The translations under genes and the position numbers were made by a program. Shown here in pieces: positions 7,110 to 16,039 of a stretch of DNA of 64,000 bases (positions are counted from its first letter, which is position 1; every line of letters starts with the position of its first letter). The notes under the pieces are model-generated. The model was not told the DNA's origin. It did no database searches and was given only the letters and a program-made list of their open reading frames with translations. Source of the stretch: CAZAQV01 sp964487255 (GTDB lineage Bacteria > Myxococcota_A > Polyangia > Polyangiales > CAZAQV01); NCBI GenBank assembly GCA_964487255.1, contig CAZAQV010000031.1:6264-70263 (forward strand). Direction: 5' to 3'.

Positions 7110-9023
7110 ATGATGAAGCAACGCAGTGCGGTGTTTGGTGTGGTTTTGTGTCTTGGTTGTATGGGCCAAGTTGGTGAGGGGGGCGATGGTTCTCTAACGA
7201 CGTCCGATGGAGCGTTGCGAGAGGGACAATGTTGGGTCGAACCAGCAAGTCCGGTCGTGGGCTCAAGCTATGTGATCGAAGCCACGGGACTTCACAGCGA
7301 CCGCGAAGCGCAGGTCGAGGTGCAGGACGCGAGCGGGTTGCGGGTGATTGATGCGCTGACGAGCGGTGCGGGCGCACTGTCGGCAACGGCGGTTTCGTCG
7401 CAAGAAGGAGCAGGACAGGTGCGGGTATCGATATTGATTGGGCAACAGTTTCGTCAGGTTGCGACGTGTGCCTTCATGGTGGTGGGGGCGCAGTCGTGTG
7501 GCGATGGGACGTGCAGCAGCGGGGCGGGCGAAGACTGCGAGAGCTGTTCCTCAGACTGTGGGAGCTGTCCGGATCCGACGCCGAGCTGTGGCGACGGAAC
7601 GTGTGACAGCGAGGAGAGTTGTGACACCTGCGCCTCAGATTGTGGAGCGTGTGCAGATTGCACAGCCATTTCCAGCAATGCGTCTTGGGAGCTATGTTCC
7701 AGCAGTTCCACGCACTGCGAGGCCGTGTTCCACGACGGCGTGAGTTGCGATTCGCTATGTGCCGCGGTGGGGATGGTATGCGTGACGTCGTACGAAAACG
7801 TCCAGAACCAATGCTCTGCAGATCAAAGTCTGCCAGAACTTCCCTGCGACGGTTCTGCCAATCATGGCTCTGATTATTGCGTATGCGAGCTGAACGATGC
7901 GGTTTGTGGCGACACTGTGTGTGAGGCGCCTGAGGACTGCAGCACGTGTGCGGCGGATTGTGGGAGCTGTCCGGAGCCGATGCCAACGTGCGGCGACGGC
8001 AGTTGCGATGGGGACGTGGGCGAAGACTGCAACACATGTTCAGCAGACTGTGGGAGCTGTCCGGAGCCGACGCCGAGCACGGGCTCGCGAGAAGAGTTGC
8101 TTTCACGGCGAATCGGGTTTGGTCGCAACGCAGGCACGGGTTCTTTGCAGTGGCCTGAAGTGGTTGTGACGAACCTTAATAACTCTGGTTCGGGTAGTTT
8201 GCGTGAAGCGCTCTCGTCGAGTCAGCGGTGGATCACCTTTAGTCCGAGTCTGAGTGGAACGATTTCACTGGGGGCGTCGACCCTGAGTGTTCCCAGCAAT
8301 GTTGTGATCGACGGCCGCGGCGCGGACGTGACCCTGTCTACGGATACGAGCGCGCGGACGATGACGCTGCAGTCGGTCCAGAACGTGATCGTGACAAACC
8401 TCAAGTTCAACTGTGGAAATGATGGGATCTTTATTCGCAACGGGTCGCGCGATATTTGGCTGGACCACCTGACCTTAGACCGAGCGGTTGACGAGGTGTT
8501 TTCATTCAGCGGGGCGGGGGACAATAGCTCGCAGCGCCCGGACCTGATCACGGTGTCATGGACGCGGGTTCATCAAGCGGGCAAAGTGATGCTGCTCAGC
8601 AGCTCGGAGACAAACATTAACAACTCCCCGGACCGGGTGACGCTGCACCATAACTATTGGTCGGAGAGCGTGGAGCGGCACCCCTTGGTTCGCTTTTCGC
8701 GTGTCCATGCGTTCAACAACTGGCTCTATCACTGGGGCTCTTCGGGAAGTGGGCAGGGGGTGCGCGTGGGCAACGATGCGCAGTTCTACTCGGAAGCCAA
8801 TGTCTATGATGACGCGTATGGTCGGCCGGGGCTTGTCGCCGAAAACCTCGGAACCTACGGCTATACGATCTCCGTCAACGACCTTGTGACCGGAGACCCG
8901 CAGATGGAAGAGCGCGAGCCTTCGCGGGTGTTTACGCCTTCGGACCACTACGAGTACACGCCCGACTCCGCCAGCCAGGCCTTGCGCGACAAGCTGAGCC
9001 AAGGAGCGGGCTGGCAGCCCTAA
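7110..9023 (+). CDS. Pectate lyase (PL1 family) lipoprotein with Cys-rich modules
   Basis: The protein has 637 residues from ATG 7110 (7113 also possible), placed 7 bases after GAGAGG. The signal ends in LGC (Cys17). Residues 20-120 are homologous to the N-terminus of the protein encoded at 1094. Cys-rich CGDGTC modules occupy about 129-183 and 266-320. Between them lies a separate Cys-containing insert (residues 184-260, WELCSSSSTHCEAVFHDG) not seen in the sister protein. Residues 331-627 form the PL1 beta-helix, with WLDHLTL near 449, VTLHHNYW, and the catalytic-loop RHPLVR near 522. These correspond to the vWiDH and RxPxxR signatures of active pectate lyases. It should cleave polygalacturonate by beta-elimination at the cell surface. 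Confidence 0.88.
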   Translation: MMKQRSAVFGVVLCLGCMGQVGEGGDGSLTTSDGALREGQCWVEPASPVVGSSYVIEATGLHSDREAQVEVQDASGLRVIDALTSGAGALSATAVSSQEGAGQVRVSILIGQQFRQVATCAFMVVGAQSCGDGTCSSGAGEDCESCSSDCGSCPDPTPSCGDGTCDSEESCDTCASDCGACADCTAISSNASWELCSSSSTHCEAVFHDGVSCDSLCAAVGMVCVTSYENVQNQCSADQSLPELPCDGSANHGSDYCVCELNDAVCGDTVCEAPEDCSTCAADCGSCPEPMPTCGDGSCDGDVGEDCNTCSADCGSCPEPTPSTGSREELLSRRIGFGRNAGTGSLQWPEVVVTNLNNSGSGSLREALSSSQRWITFSPSLSGTISLGASTLSVPSNVVIDGRGADVTLSTDTSARTMTLQSVQNVIVTNLKFNCGNDGIFIRNGSRDIWLDHLTLDRAVDEVFSFSGAGDNSSQRPDLITVSWTRVHQAGKVMLLSSSETNINNSPDRVTLHHNYWSESVERHPLVRFSRVHAFNNWLYHWGSSGSGQGVRVGNDAQFYSEANVYDDAYGRPGLVAENLGTYGYTISVNDLVTGDPQMEEREPSRVFTPSDHYEYTPDSASQALRDKLSQGAGWQP

Positions 9024-9029
9024 AAGAGG

Positions 9030-9455
9030 TCATTGTCGTTGGCCGAGCATGAAGGCGAGGGCCGCATCTCGGTCGCCATTGACGGCGTAGTAGGGACCGA
9101 ACTGGGTTTGTCCACGTGAGCTCAAACACAAGCCAAGGTCGGCGCCGTGTTCGAGTAGGCGGCTGATTTCGATTTCGAAGAAGAGCGCTGCGGCTGCATT
9201 GTTGACGTCGCTAAGTACCTTCAGGGTCACACGCTGGTCGGTCGCCGCATTCGTGCACTCGTAAATCGCGAAGCTACTGCCGCCACCGATGCGTTCGTCC
9301 ACTCGGAAAAAACACTCGGCGCGCTCGGTTCGTAGAACGTTACCCGAAGGTGTCGTTTGACGCTCCGCGTCTAGGCCATTCTCATTTGAAACCCGAAAGT
9401 TTCGCTTCTTAAAGTAGTCACTCTTCAGTAACGCAATTTGGGCTAAGTTCCTCAT
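9030..9455 (-). CDS. Small protein resembling a protein-kinase N-lobe (copy 1)
   Basis: About 141 residues from the ATG at 9455; the longer open frame to 9740 has out-of-character composition. The C-terminal 95 residues read VDERIGGGSSFAIYE...RVTLKVL, like a kinase glycine loop followed by the VAIK-type lysine. They end in FGPYYAV...ALAFML. There is no catalytic HRD loop or DFG, so it cannot be a complete kinase. The divergent gene at 9815 encodes a protein with the same layout. It may be a regulator or decoy that binds kinases, or a decayed paralogue pair. It is convergent with the pectate lyase, with only 6 bases between stops. Start and function are uncertain. Confidence 0.45.
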   Translation of the reverse strand: MRNLAQIALLKSDYFKKRNFRVSNENGLDAERQTTPSGNVLRTERAECFFRVDERIGGGSSFAIYECTNAATDQRVTLKVLSDVNNAAAALFFEIEISRLLEHGADLGLCLSSRGQTQFGPYYAVNGDRDAALAFMLGQRQ

Positions 9456-9814
9456 AGGCTGATGGTGGAGCCCCAAGGATGGCGGTTGCAAGTGGCCAAT
9501 GTAGGGGCTTTCCCTACACCATGAAGTCCTTGAAGATCTTCGCCCTCTGAGGGGGTGTTGCCATGCCCGATCCGTGTGCCTCCACGCTCCAAATGCGCGC
9601 ATCGGGCTCGCAGGTGTTGATAGCGGTCGTTGGCCCAGATTGCGAGCGTTCCGATGGAGAAGGTGGCGCGTGTCGGTGCACAGCGCGCCGTCGGAGGACA
9701 ACGCGCCTTCGACGAGAAAAGGATCGCCGCCCCCATGCATGCGCTGATGTCGTGAGACTCGTGTTCGAAATGGCGAGACAACAAAGGCGCCAGCGGTTAC
9801 CGTAACGTAACCGG

Positions 9815-10201
9815 ATGAGCTCGAACGATCGTGATGACAAAAAGAAAGCCGGGGAGCGGAGAACCTCGGGTCCCCGGATTAAGTCACAAAACGGTAATGC
9901 GCGCGTGCTGGAGCGTGTGGGACGTTTGGTCGTTGACGAGCATGTCGGGAGCACGGACACCTGCGAGGTGTATCGCTGCTTCGACGCGGTTACGGGTGAG
10001 TGGATGGTCGCCAAAGTTCTTTTCTTGGCCGCAGACACCGCGGCAAAACTCGCGTTTGCGATCGAGTCGAGTGACGTGATCGCGCTGGCCCGGACGAGCG
10101 AGATCAAGCCACCCGAGCACGGCAAGACCACGGTGGGTCCCTATTACGCGATCGAAGCGCACGATGGTCGTCTCGTCGCGTTTATGCTTATGGGCTGTTG
10201 A
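9815..10201 (+). CDS. Small protein resembling a protein-kinase N-lobe (copy 2)
   Basis: The product has 128 residues from ATG 9815. A basic, polar N-terminus (residues 1-30) precedes VGRLVVDEHVGSTDTCEVYR, then GEWMVAKVL, matching the glycine-loop strand and lysine strand of a Ser/Thr kinase N-lobe. The ending VGPYYAIEAHDGRLVAFML parallels copy 1 on the opposite strand. The hinge, catalytic loop and activation segment are missing. The stop abuts the stop of the PDZ lipoprotein gene on the other strand (10201/10202). Presence of two intact short copies argues against simple truncation, but neither function nor family name can be given. Confidence 0.5.
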   Translation: MSSNDRDDKKKAGERRTSGPRIKSQNGNARVLERVGRLVVDEHVGSTDTCEVYRCFDAVTGEWMVAKVLFLAADTAAKLAFAIESSDVIALARTSEIKPPEHGKTTVGPYYAIEAHDGRLVAFMLMGC

Positions 10202-11032
10202 TCAGTTCCAGTATGCGGCAGCGTTGAGCGTGACCGTCTTTTGAAGCGTTTGCCCTTCGCGGACAATACGAAGTTCGACCGTTTCGCCCAACCGTTTACG
10301 CAGCATCTTGCCGAAGTTGCCGGGTACGTCGATCGGCTCGCCCGCGATGTGCGTAATGACGTCACCGCGCGTCAGTTCAGCGTCCTCCGCCGGCGTGCCC
10401 TGAACAACCGCGTAGATCAACACGCCAAGGTCGAGGCCGAGCGACTCTTGCTCCCGTGGTGAGAGCGGGAGGACATGCACGCCGAGCGCACGCGCACTGC
10501 GACGGGGTTTCGCCCAAAACGATGCGACGTACTCGAAGTCTTGTACCGGTCCGGCCACTTCGACGGTGTCTCCTCGCGCGTAGCCGCCGAAGTCGTACGG
10601 AAAACCGGTGCCGGTCACGAGTTGGTCGCCGCCGGTCCAAGCGCCTTGCGGCGAGACCGGGTAGTAGGTTTGCACGGTATCGTACTCCATGTGGATGCCG
10701 GTGCGTTCGCTATGAAGGACGACGATCGAGGCGTTGATGTCCTTCGCGAAGCTTCGTGCACGGTCGGAGTCGACCTCGCCCGCGGTAAACTCAGCCCTGC
10801 CCAGGTAGACGTAGCCCTGCTCGGCGAGGGAGATGGCGTCCTCGGTGGGACGATCGGAGCGCATGATGTGAACCTCGTTGGTATGTTCGAGCGATTCGCT
10901 CGGGTAGAGCGCGGCCTCTTCTTCTGGCTGGAAGTTCGTCCTGTAGGGGTTGGCGCCGCCACCGCACCCTACGCAGGCAACCAAGACCCAAAAAGCCGGA
11001 GTGATGCTGTAGGATGAGTGTCGAGTGTCCAC
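10202..11032 (-). CDS. Lipoprotein with C-terminal PDZ domain
   Basis: The protein has 276 residues, start GTG 11032. The signal ends at a lipobox (VACVGCGGG). The middle (residues 45-130) contains a short alpha/beta region (GYVYLGRAEF, FAKDINASIVVLHSE) of unknown type. Residues 190-270 are a PDZ domain: LGVLIYAVVQGTPAEDA, LTRGDVITHIAGEPI and ELRIVREGQ are the carboxylate-loop, GD and final-strand segments typical of HtrA/RseP-like PDZs. No protease domain is attached. It lies 55 bases downstream of the kinase-NACHT gene on the same strand and may be the last gene of that operon, acting as a periplasmic or outer-membrane sensor that binds exposed C-termini. Confidence 0.75.
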   Translation of the reverse strand: MDTRHSSYSITPAFWVLVACVGCGGGANPYRTNFQPEEEAALYPSESLEHTNEVHIMRSDRPTEDAISLAEQGYVYLGRAEFTAGEVDSDRARSFAKDINASIVVLHSERTGIHMEYDTVQTYYPVSPQGAWTGGDQLVTGTGFPYDFGGYARGDTVEVAGPVQDFEYVASFWAKPRRSARALGVHVLPLSPREQESLGLDLGVLIYAVVQGTPAEDAELTRGDVITHIAGEPIDVPGNFGKMLRKRLGETVELRIVREGQTLQKTVTLNAAAYWN

Positions 11033-11087
11033 GGCGCACTAGCTACCGTCGATCCGTCGCCAAGACAAGCTGCGGTCGCACGCGTAA

Positions 11088-13757
11088 CTAGGATTGGGAT
11101 TTTTCGTCGTGCTCGTGGCTGCTCTGCTCGGCGAAGTAATCGAGCAAAGTGCGGTGCAAGAAGACGTACCCGCCGCCCACGCGGCGCATGAGATCGAGCT
11201 CGACGAACCTGTCGAGTTGCTTCGTGAGGTTCAGGGGCAGCGGGGTTCGAAGTGCGAGCCAAACGCGCAGCACGCCATGCATGATCGCAGCAAAGCCCCC
11301 GTAGATCAGAAACATCGCGGTGAACACAAAGAGACCGACCGCGCCCCCGACGACCAGCGCAGGGTTGCCATGGTGCTCGACCACCTCGATGAGCGGCCGG
11401 GTGATGTAGGGGTTGATAATGAGTCCAAAAACGAGACCGATCGGGACGCCAAGGCCAAACGCGAGGCCAATGGCATACGCGAGCGAGCGCCGAATCCCCG
11501 CGTTGGGCCGAACCTTACTTGCTTGTTCTCCCGGTTCAAGCGCAAAGCAGAAGGCCAGAATCGCACCTGTAATGGCTGCTCCGACCATGTTGGCCGCGAA
11601 GTTGACGCGCAGCCCTTCTGCCAGACCGACCATCGATGCACACACCGTGGTGATTGGGAGTAAGCGCAAGGCACGCCTCCATGACCAACGCAAGCGCTCG
11701 ACGGGTTTGATGCGACCTCGCGTGTACGCAAACGACGCGACCGATACGCTCAGGCCGAAGGTGATGGCTGTGGCCACGGGCCCTTCGGTGATCGGAATCT
11801 GGGCCACGTTGAGACCCACACCAAACAGAAAGACCACGATAACGCCCACCGCGTACAGCAAGGCCCGTTCGAACCTTGAACTTGGCCACGAGAAGTCGAT
11901 GCGCTCGAGCCAAAGATCGGTGTGATTGATGCGCTGCATGGTCGTCGCCAAGTAGCGGAGCTGCGCCAACATGGTGGTCGCTTCGTCCGCATTGTCGAGC
12001 TTGGCGAGCGCGCGCTTGATCACATGATCGTAGATATGCTTCCACTCGGGCGCTTTGCTCAGGTCAACGGTTTTCTCTCCTCGCACGTAGAGCGTGAGTA
12101 GCAGCGGGTTGCGTAGCATCTCCTCGATGACCGCCGACTTCGGACCGCCAACTTTCGCGCCACGTTTGGATACGATTTCACGAACCGCGTCATCGCCCAG
12201 CGGCTCGATCTGAAGAGCGCCTCCGAAGCAAAGCCTTTTGCCGATGGAGAGGTACTCGGAGTCGCGGCTGCTGACGGCGATCGGCAGCGGATAGGTTTCA
12301 CGAAAGAGATTGAGCGCCTCGACAATATTCCCTCGTTCGCTGGGGTCAGTTTCGTCGAGACCGTCGAGTAACAGCGCGAGTGATGCACTGTCGAGCCAGC
12401 TGCGAACGGTGGGTCGCGGAAGACCATACTTGGCAACGATCTCTCCCACGATCCAGTCTGCGAGGTGCTCGGCGGACGGGGATTCGCCTTTCGCACTTTC
12501 GTAAGAGGAAATATTGAGTACCACGGGGCGCGGGCTGTCTTCGGACTGTGATGCTGCGCGCCAGAGTTCTTTACAAAGCTGAAGCAAAAGGGTGGTCTTG
12601 CCAGCCCCTGGAGGCCCTACGATTAACAGCGCGTTGTAGCTTTGCTCCATGAGCGCCGTGATCTCGGTCGAGTGATAGCGTTTGCCTTGAGCATGCGCTT
12701 CGCTGACCCGAGGGCGGTTGGACCATGAGTCCCAAGGCGAGTCGATCAGATCGGGGCGAGCGCGTAACAAGACAGGTTCTGGCTCGTAACCTGCGAGCGA
12801 GCGGTACAGCACTCCTGTCAGCCAGAGACGCTCGACACGCTCGAGCAGTAGGTGGTCGGATCGGTCGCGTTTGGCCGACTGTTCCGCATCGAGTTTGTCC
12901 ACCAACTGCTCGAAACTATCGTGTCGTGCGCTGGGTTCTTCGCGGAGGCCACGACGCAGGAGTCGGTGCACGGCTTCGGGTGCGGGCTGGCTCTCAAGCG
13001 CGTTGCGAAGGGCAAGACAAAAGCTGTATTGGTCGCTTTTTTCAGACGCCTTGTCACCGGCCGCGACTTCAGGCGCCATCAGGCCAGGCGTGCCACCTCG
13101 CAGCGCTTCGCTTTCCTCGTGAACGAGCCGCGCGAAGCCGAAGTCGACGACGCGTACGCGCTGGTCGTCTCCGATGAGGACATTGCGAGGTTTAAAATCT
13201 CCATGGACGATGCCCTTTTCGTGCGCCGCGCATAGGCCGCGTCCCGCTTGGACGAAGATCGACACGATTTCACGCCAGGAAGCGTCCGGGTGTGCATCGA
13301 GCCATTCGCGGAGCGTCACGCCCTGCACGAGTTCCATGACGAAGTAGAGTTCGTCGCCGTCGTCCACGATGTCGTAGATGGTCACCACGTTGGGGTGGCT
13401 CAGTTGCGCCAACGTGCGGGCCTCGGATGCGATCATCTCACGCTGTGCGCGTCCGATGTGTCCACGCAGAAGCTTGATCGCGACATTGCGGCGCAGCTCG
13501 GGATCATAGGCGCCATAAACCACACCCAGTCCTCCGCCACCAATACGCGCGCGGACATGAAGTCGCCCGAGTCGGTCAAAGTCGAGGTCGCTTTTTCGGT
13601 CGCCGTTCGAGGCCGATAGGATCAGCGCAATCGAGAGGTCGCGCTCGAGCGACTTTGTCTCGGTTACCCGCGGTCGGCTTTTGCGCAAAGTCTCTTCGAA
13701 GAGCGGGTCTTCGAGCTCCTCGTGCGTGCGGCGCGTTCCGGACTCGCGTTCTTTCAT
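11088..13757 (-). CDS. Ser/Thr kinase - NACHT NTPase - membrane fusion protein
   Basis: The product has 889 residues. Residues 65-290 form a Ser/Thr kinase: glycine loop IGGGGLGVVYG (72-82), VAIK Lys95, HGDFKPRN (Asp187 catalytic), DFG 205-207, APE 228-230 and SDQYSF. Residues 375-560 are a NACHT-type STAND NTPase with Walker A GPPGAGKTT (381-389) and Walker B LLLDGLDE (462-469). Residues 630-835 contain about six hydrophobic segments, followed by a soluble tail (YVFLHRTLLDYFAEQ) that resembles the winged-helix end of NACHT modules. All kinase and NTPase catalytic residues are present. ATG 13757 overlaps the stop of the ECF sigma gene, so the two are translationally coupled. The likely role is a membrane-bound sensor that oligomerises and phosphorylates, perhaps controlling the sigma factor; a conflict or defence role is an alternative. 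Confidence 0.85.
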   Translation of the reverse strand: MKERESGTRRTHEELEDPLFEETLRKSRPRVTETKSLERDLSIALILSASNGDRKSDLDFDRLGRLHVRARIGGGGLGVVYGAYDPELRRNVAIKLLRGHIGRAQREMIASEARTLAQLSHPNVVTIYDIVDDGDELYFVMELVQGVTLREWLDAHPDASWREIVSIFVQAGRGLCAAHEKGIVHGDFKPRNVLIGDDQRVRVVDFGFARLVHEESEALRGGTPGLMAPEVAAGDKASEKSDQYSFCLALRNALESQPAPEAVHRLLRRGLREEPSARHDSFEQLVDKLDAEQSAKRDRSDHLLLERVERLWLTGVLYRSLAGYEPEPVLLRARPDLIDSPWDSWSNRPRVSEAHAQGKRYHSTEITALMEQSYNALLIVGPPGAGKTTLLLQLCKELWRAASQSEDSPRPVVLNISSYESAKGESPSAEHLADWIVGEIVAKYGLPRPTVRSWLDSASLALLLDGLDETDPSERGNIVEALNLFRETYPLPIAVSSRDSEYLSIGKRLCFGGALQIEPLGDDAVREIVSKRGAKVGGPKSAVIEEMLRNPLLLTLYVRGEKTVDLSKAPEWKHIYDHVIKRALAKLDNADEATTMLAQLRYLATTMQRINHTDLWLERIDFSWPSSRFERALLYAVGVIVVFLFGVGLNVAQIPITEGPVATAITFGLSVSVASFAYTRGRIKPVERLRWSWRRALRLLPITTVCASMVGLAEGLRVNFAANMVGAAITGAILAFCFALEPGEQASKVRPNAGIRRSLAYAIGLAFGLGVPIGLVFGLIINPYITRPLIEVVEHHGNPALVVGGAVGLFVFTAMFLIYGGFAAIMHGVLRVWLALRTPLPLNLTKQLDRFVELDLMRRVGGGYVFLHRTLLDYFAEQSSHEHDEKSQS

Positions 13758-14323
13758 AAGCTTTTCGCGAAGCGAATAGCGTGGGCGTCACCGGAGGCCT
13801 CGAGCTGCTTCCTAAGCATCGAACGCCCGCGATGGAGGCGGCTTTTGACCGTCCCTGGTGGGACCTCGACGGCGTCGGCCACCTCCTCGACCGACAGCTC
13901 CTCCCAGTAGTGGAGCTCAAGCGTGATTTGCAGCTCGAGTGGCAAGCTCTGCATGGCCTCGACCAGCACTTGCTCCTCAGCCATCCGCGACGCCATGGTC
14001 GAAGCGCCGGGGTTGAGGTCGAGGATCGAGCTGACGCCAAAATCTGGGTTCATCTTGCGATCCTTGATTCGCCGGCGGATGTACTCAAAGAGCACATTGC
14101 GCGCGATGCCGAACAAGAAGGCCTTGAAGGTCGAGCGACCCTCAAAACGGTCGGCGTGCTCGACGCAGCGAAGAAAAGTCTGCTGCGCGAGGTCGTCGGC
14201 GTCTTCCGAACTTTTGGTGCGGAAGAAGCGCAGAATTGATTCGAAGTGCCGCTCGATGAGCTGACGACCCGCCCCCTGGTCACCCGCTTTCCAAGCCTTG
14301 AGTTCCTCGAGCTCGCTGGGCAC
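13754..14323 (-). CDS. ECF-family RNA polymerase sigma factor
   Basis: The protein has 189 residues. The sigma-2 region lies at about 20-90, with the core-binding motif DADDLAQQTFLR and the -10 reading segment FKAFLFGIARNVLFEYIRRR. The sigma-4 region lies at 130-180, with LPLELQITLELHYWEELSVEEVADAVEVPPGTVKSRLHRGRS shape: an HTH ending in the usual GTVKSRLxRGR. There is no sigma-3. No anti-sigma factor gene is next to it. Instead the stop overlaps the start of the kinase-NACHT gene, a layout seen in ECF groups that are controlled by Ser/Thr kinases. The acidic D-D in region 2.2 is kept, unlike the kinase-activated ECF43 type. It is a candidate to read the TGAACC-N13-CGTC motifs found upstream of the nearby LamG lipoprotein genes. 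Confidence 0.9.
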   Translation of the reverse strand: MPSELEELKAWKAGDQGAGRQLIERHFESILRFFRTKSSEDADDLAQQTFLRCVEHADRFEGRSTFKAFLFGIARNVLFEYIRRRIKDRKMNPDFGVSSILDLNPGASTMASRMAEEQVLVEAMQSLPLELQITLELHYWEELSVEEVADAVEVPPGTVKSRLHRGRSMLRKQLEASGDAHAIRFAKSL

Positions 14324-14378
14324 GGCGAGGGCTTAGCACGCCGTGCCCAGGAGCAGAAGAGAGGATGCAAAGGGGTGG

Positions 14379-15992
14379 CTAGAGGCTCCATTTTACCCGC
14401 AAATAGTCTTCGATCGCCTTGCTCTCCTGCGCGGAAGGCGTCCCGTGAATCGTGACGATTTCATGGAGGTCACCGTCGAAGAGCTCCCCGCCAAAGTCGC
14501 TGTGGTCGCAGCCTATCGTCGAGAGCGCGACGTGGTTGAAGGCCGGTTCGGTCATTTCAATCTGCGCGCTTTGGCTGCCGTTGGAAATCACCAGCGCCTT
14601 GCCGTTGAGGAACGGTTGCCGGCTAATCTTCAAAAGCTGTTTCTTGCCGTGGGTGAAGAAGTCTGCTTCGACGACGTCGCCGGGAGTATCGCCAAAATCA
14701 TGTCGATGCTCGGCCTTGATGTTTCCGTTCGCGAGAATCTTGACGGTGAGACCGTGCCCTTTGGAAGGGTCCTCGGGCTTATCGTCAATGTTGTGGTGTG
14801 TGCGCCAGAGCCATTGCTCTTTCTGTGCGTCCCATTTGAGCACCATGTAGATCACGTAGTCGGCGGTTCCGACGTGGTTGACGTAGGAATAGAAGAAGTT
14901 GGAGGTGCCATTCATGCGCACGGCGCGATCGAAGAGCACATAGTCCGGGCGTGCCCGGGTGGCGTAGGTGACCATGCCGCCGGTGGTGCCGAGCTTATTG
15001 CGCCAGGTCGCGACTTTGCCGGGCTCAGAAAAGATCATGGTCGTGGGGTCTGCCCCGTCGTGCCAGGCGAGTGGCATGGCGGTCGTGATCGGCGGCAACC
15101 TCAGGTCGCAGCTTGAGCCGTCTTGGCTCAGCGTGTACCCGAGGCTGCAGGTCGTGCACATTTCATCGATGAAGCCGTCGGGGCAATCGCAGGAAGCGTT
15201 GCCGCGACGCTCGACACACTTGCCGGGTCCGCAATCGATGTCTTCGCAGACATCCGGGATACACGTTCCATTGCCATCGTCTACGAAGCCAGCTGCACAC
15301 GCGGTGCAGGCGCGGCCTTGATAGCCCTCATCACATTCGCAGAGCGCAGCGCCCTCGCTGTCGACACATGTGCCGTGCCCATCGCAATCGTTACCAACGC
15401 AAACCGTAGGCACACATTTGTCCCCGTCTTTCGAGTAACCCGCGTCACAGTCGGTGCAGCTGTCGCCGACGTAGCCGGTGTCGCAGCTTTGGCAGTTTGC
15501 GCCGGTCGAACCTGCTCGGCATATGCACTCGGTGTCACCGGTGGGGTAGACGACACACTCCCCGCGGTCGCTGCAGGTGACGCCGCCGCATGGGTTCTCA
15601 ACGCAAATGCCGTCGTCGTTCTTTTTGTAGCCAATCGCGCATGCTTCGCAGTCCGGAAGCGCGTAGCCGAGCGCGCAGCTATCGCAGCTCTCATCTGCGA
15701 AGTTGCCTTCGCAGCGGCAAGCCGCCTCACCGAATGCGTCGATGCAAGTTCCGTTTCCGCAGTCAAGGTCTATGCAGACCTCAGAAATGTCTGAAGCATC
15801 CATGCTGGCATCGGTCGTGACATCACCGTCCACCATGCTGCTATCGAGCGTGGCGTCGGGGCCTGTCATCGACCCGCTGCTGTCGTCGCCGCATGCGCCA
15901 AACACGAGTACGAAGAGCGCGGCTTCGATCGCCCCAAGGCCGAGCACGCCCAAGAGCTTTGAGGCTTCGATCCACCTGTTTTCGGCTTTCAT
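14379..15992 (-). CDS. EGF-repeat / LamG-like surface lipoprotein A
   Basis: The product has 537 residues from ATG 15992, behind AGGAAG; the frame is open further upstream but that part lacks coding character. The signal ends in the lipobox FGAC, followed by a Ser/Asp-rich linker with DATLDSS and DGDVTTDAS. Residues ~75-320 hold about eight Cys-rich EGF-like modules (CIDLDCGNGTCID, CDCPDGFIDEMC). Residues ~330-537 form a jelly-roll (LamG/concanavalin-like) domain ending IEDYLRVKWSL. It is an outer-surface carbohydrate- or protein-binding lipoprotein by resemblance. It is paralogous over its full length to the gene ending at 16040, lies 47 bases downstream of it, and is followed 56 bases later by the ECF sigma gene, which suggests one operon. 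Confidence 0.78.
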   Translation of the reverse strand: MKAENRWIEASKLLGVLGLGAIEAALFVLVFGACGDDSSGSMTGPDATLDSSMVDGDVTTDASMDASDISEVCIDLDCGNGTCIDAFGEAACRCEGNFADESCDSCALGYALPDCEACAIGYKKNDDGICVENPCGGVTCSDRGECVVYPTGDTECICRAGSTGANCQSCDTGYVGDSCTDCDAGYSKDGDKCVPTVCVGNDCDGHGTCVDSEGAALCECDEGYQGRACTACAAGFVDDGNGTCIPDVCEDIDCGPGKCVERRGNASCDCPDGFIDEMCTTCSLGYTLSQDGSSCDLRLPPITTAMPLAWHDGADPTTMIFSEPGKVATWRNKLGTTGGMVTYATRARPDYVLFDRAVRMNGTSNFFYSYVNHVGTADYVIYMVLKWDAQKEQWLWRTHHNIDDKPEDPSKGHGLTVKILANGNIKAEHRHDFGDTPGDVVEADFFTHGKKQLLKISRQPFLNGKALVISNGSQSAQIEMTEPAFNHVALSTIGCDHSDFGGELFDGDLHEIVTIHGTPSAQESKAIEDYLRVKWSL

Positions 15993-16039
15993 TGTGTAGA
16001 TGTCTTCCTCTGAAACGCTCCTAGTTCTTGCTTGTCCCA

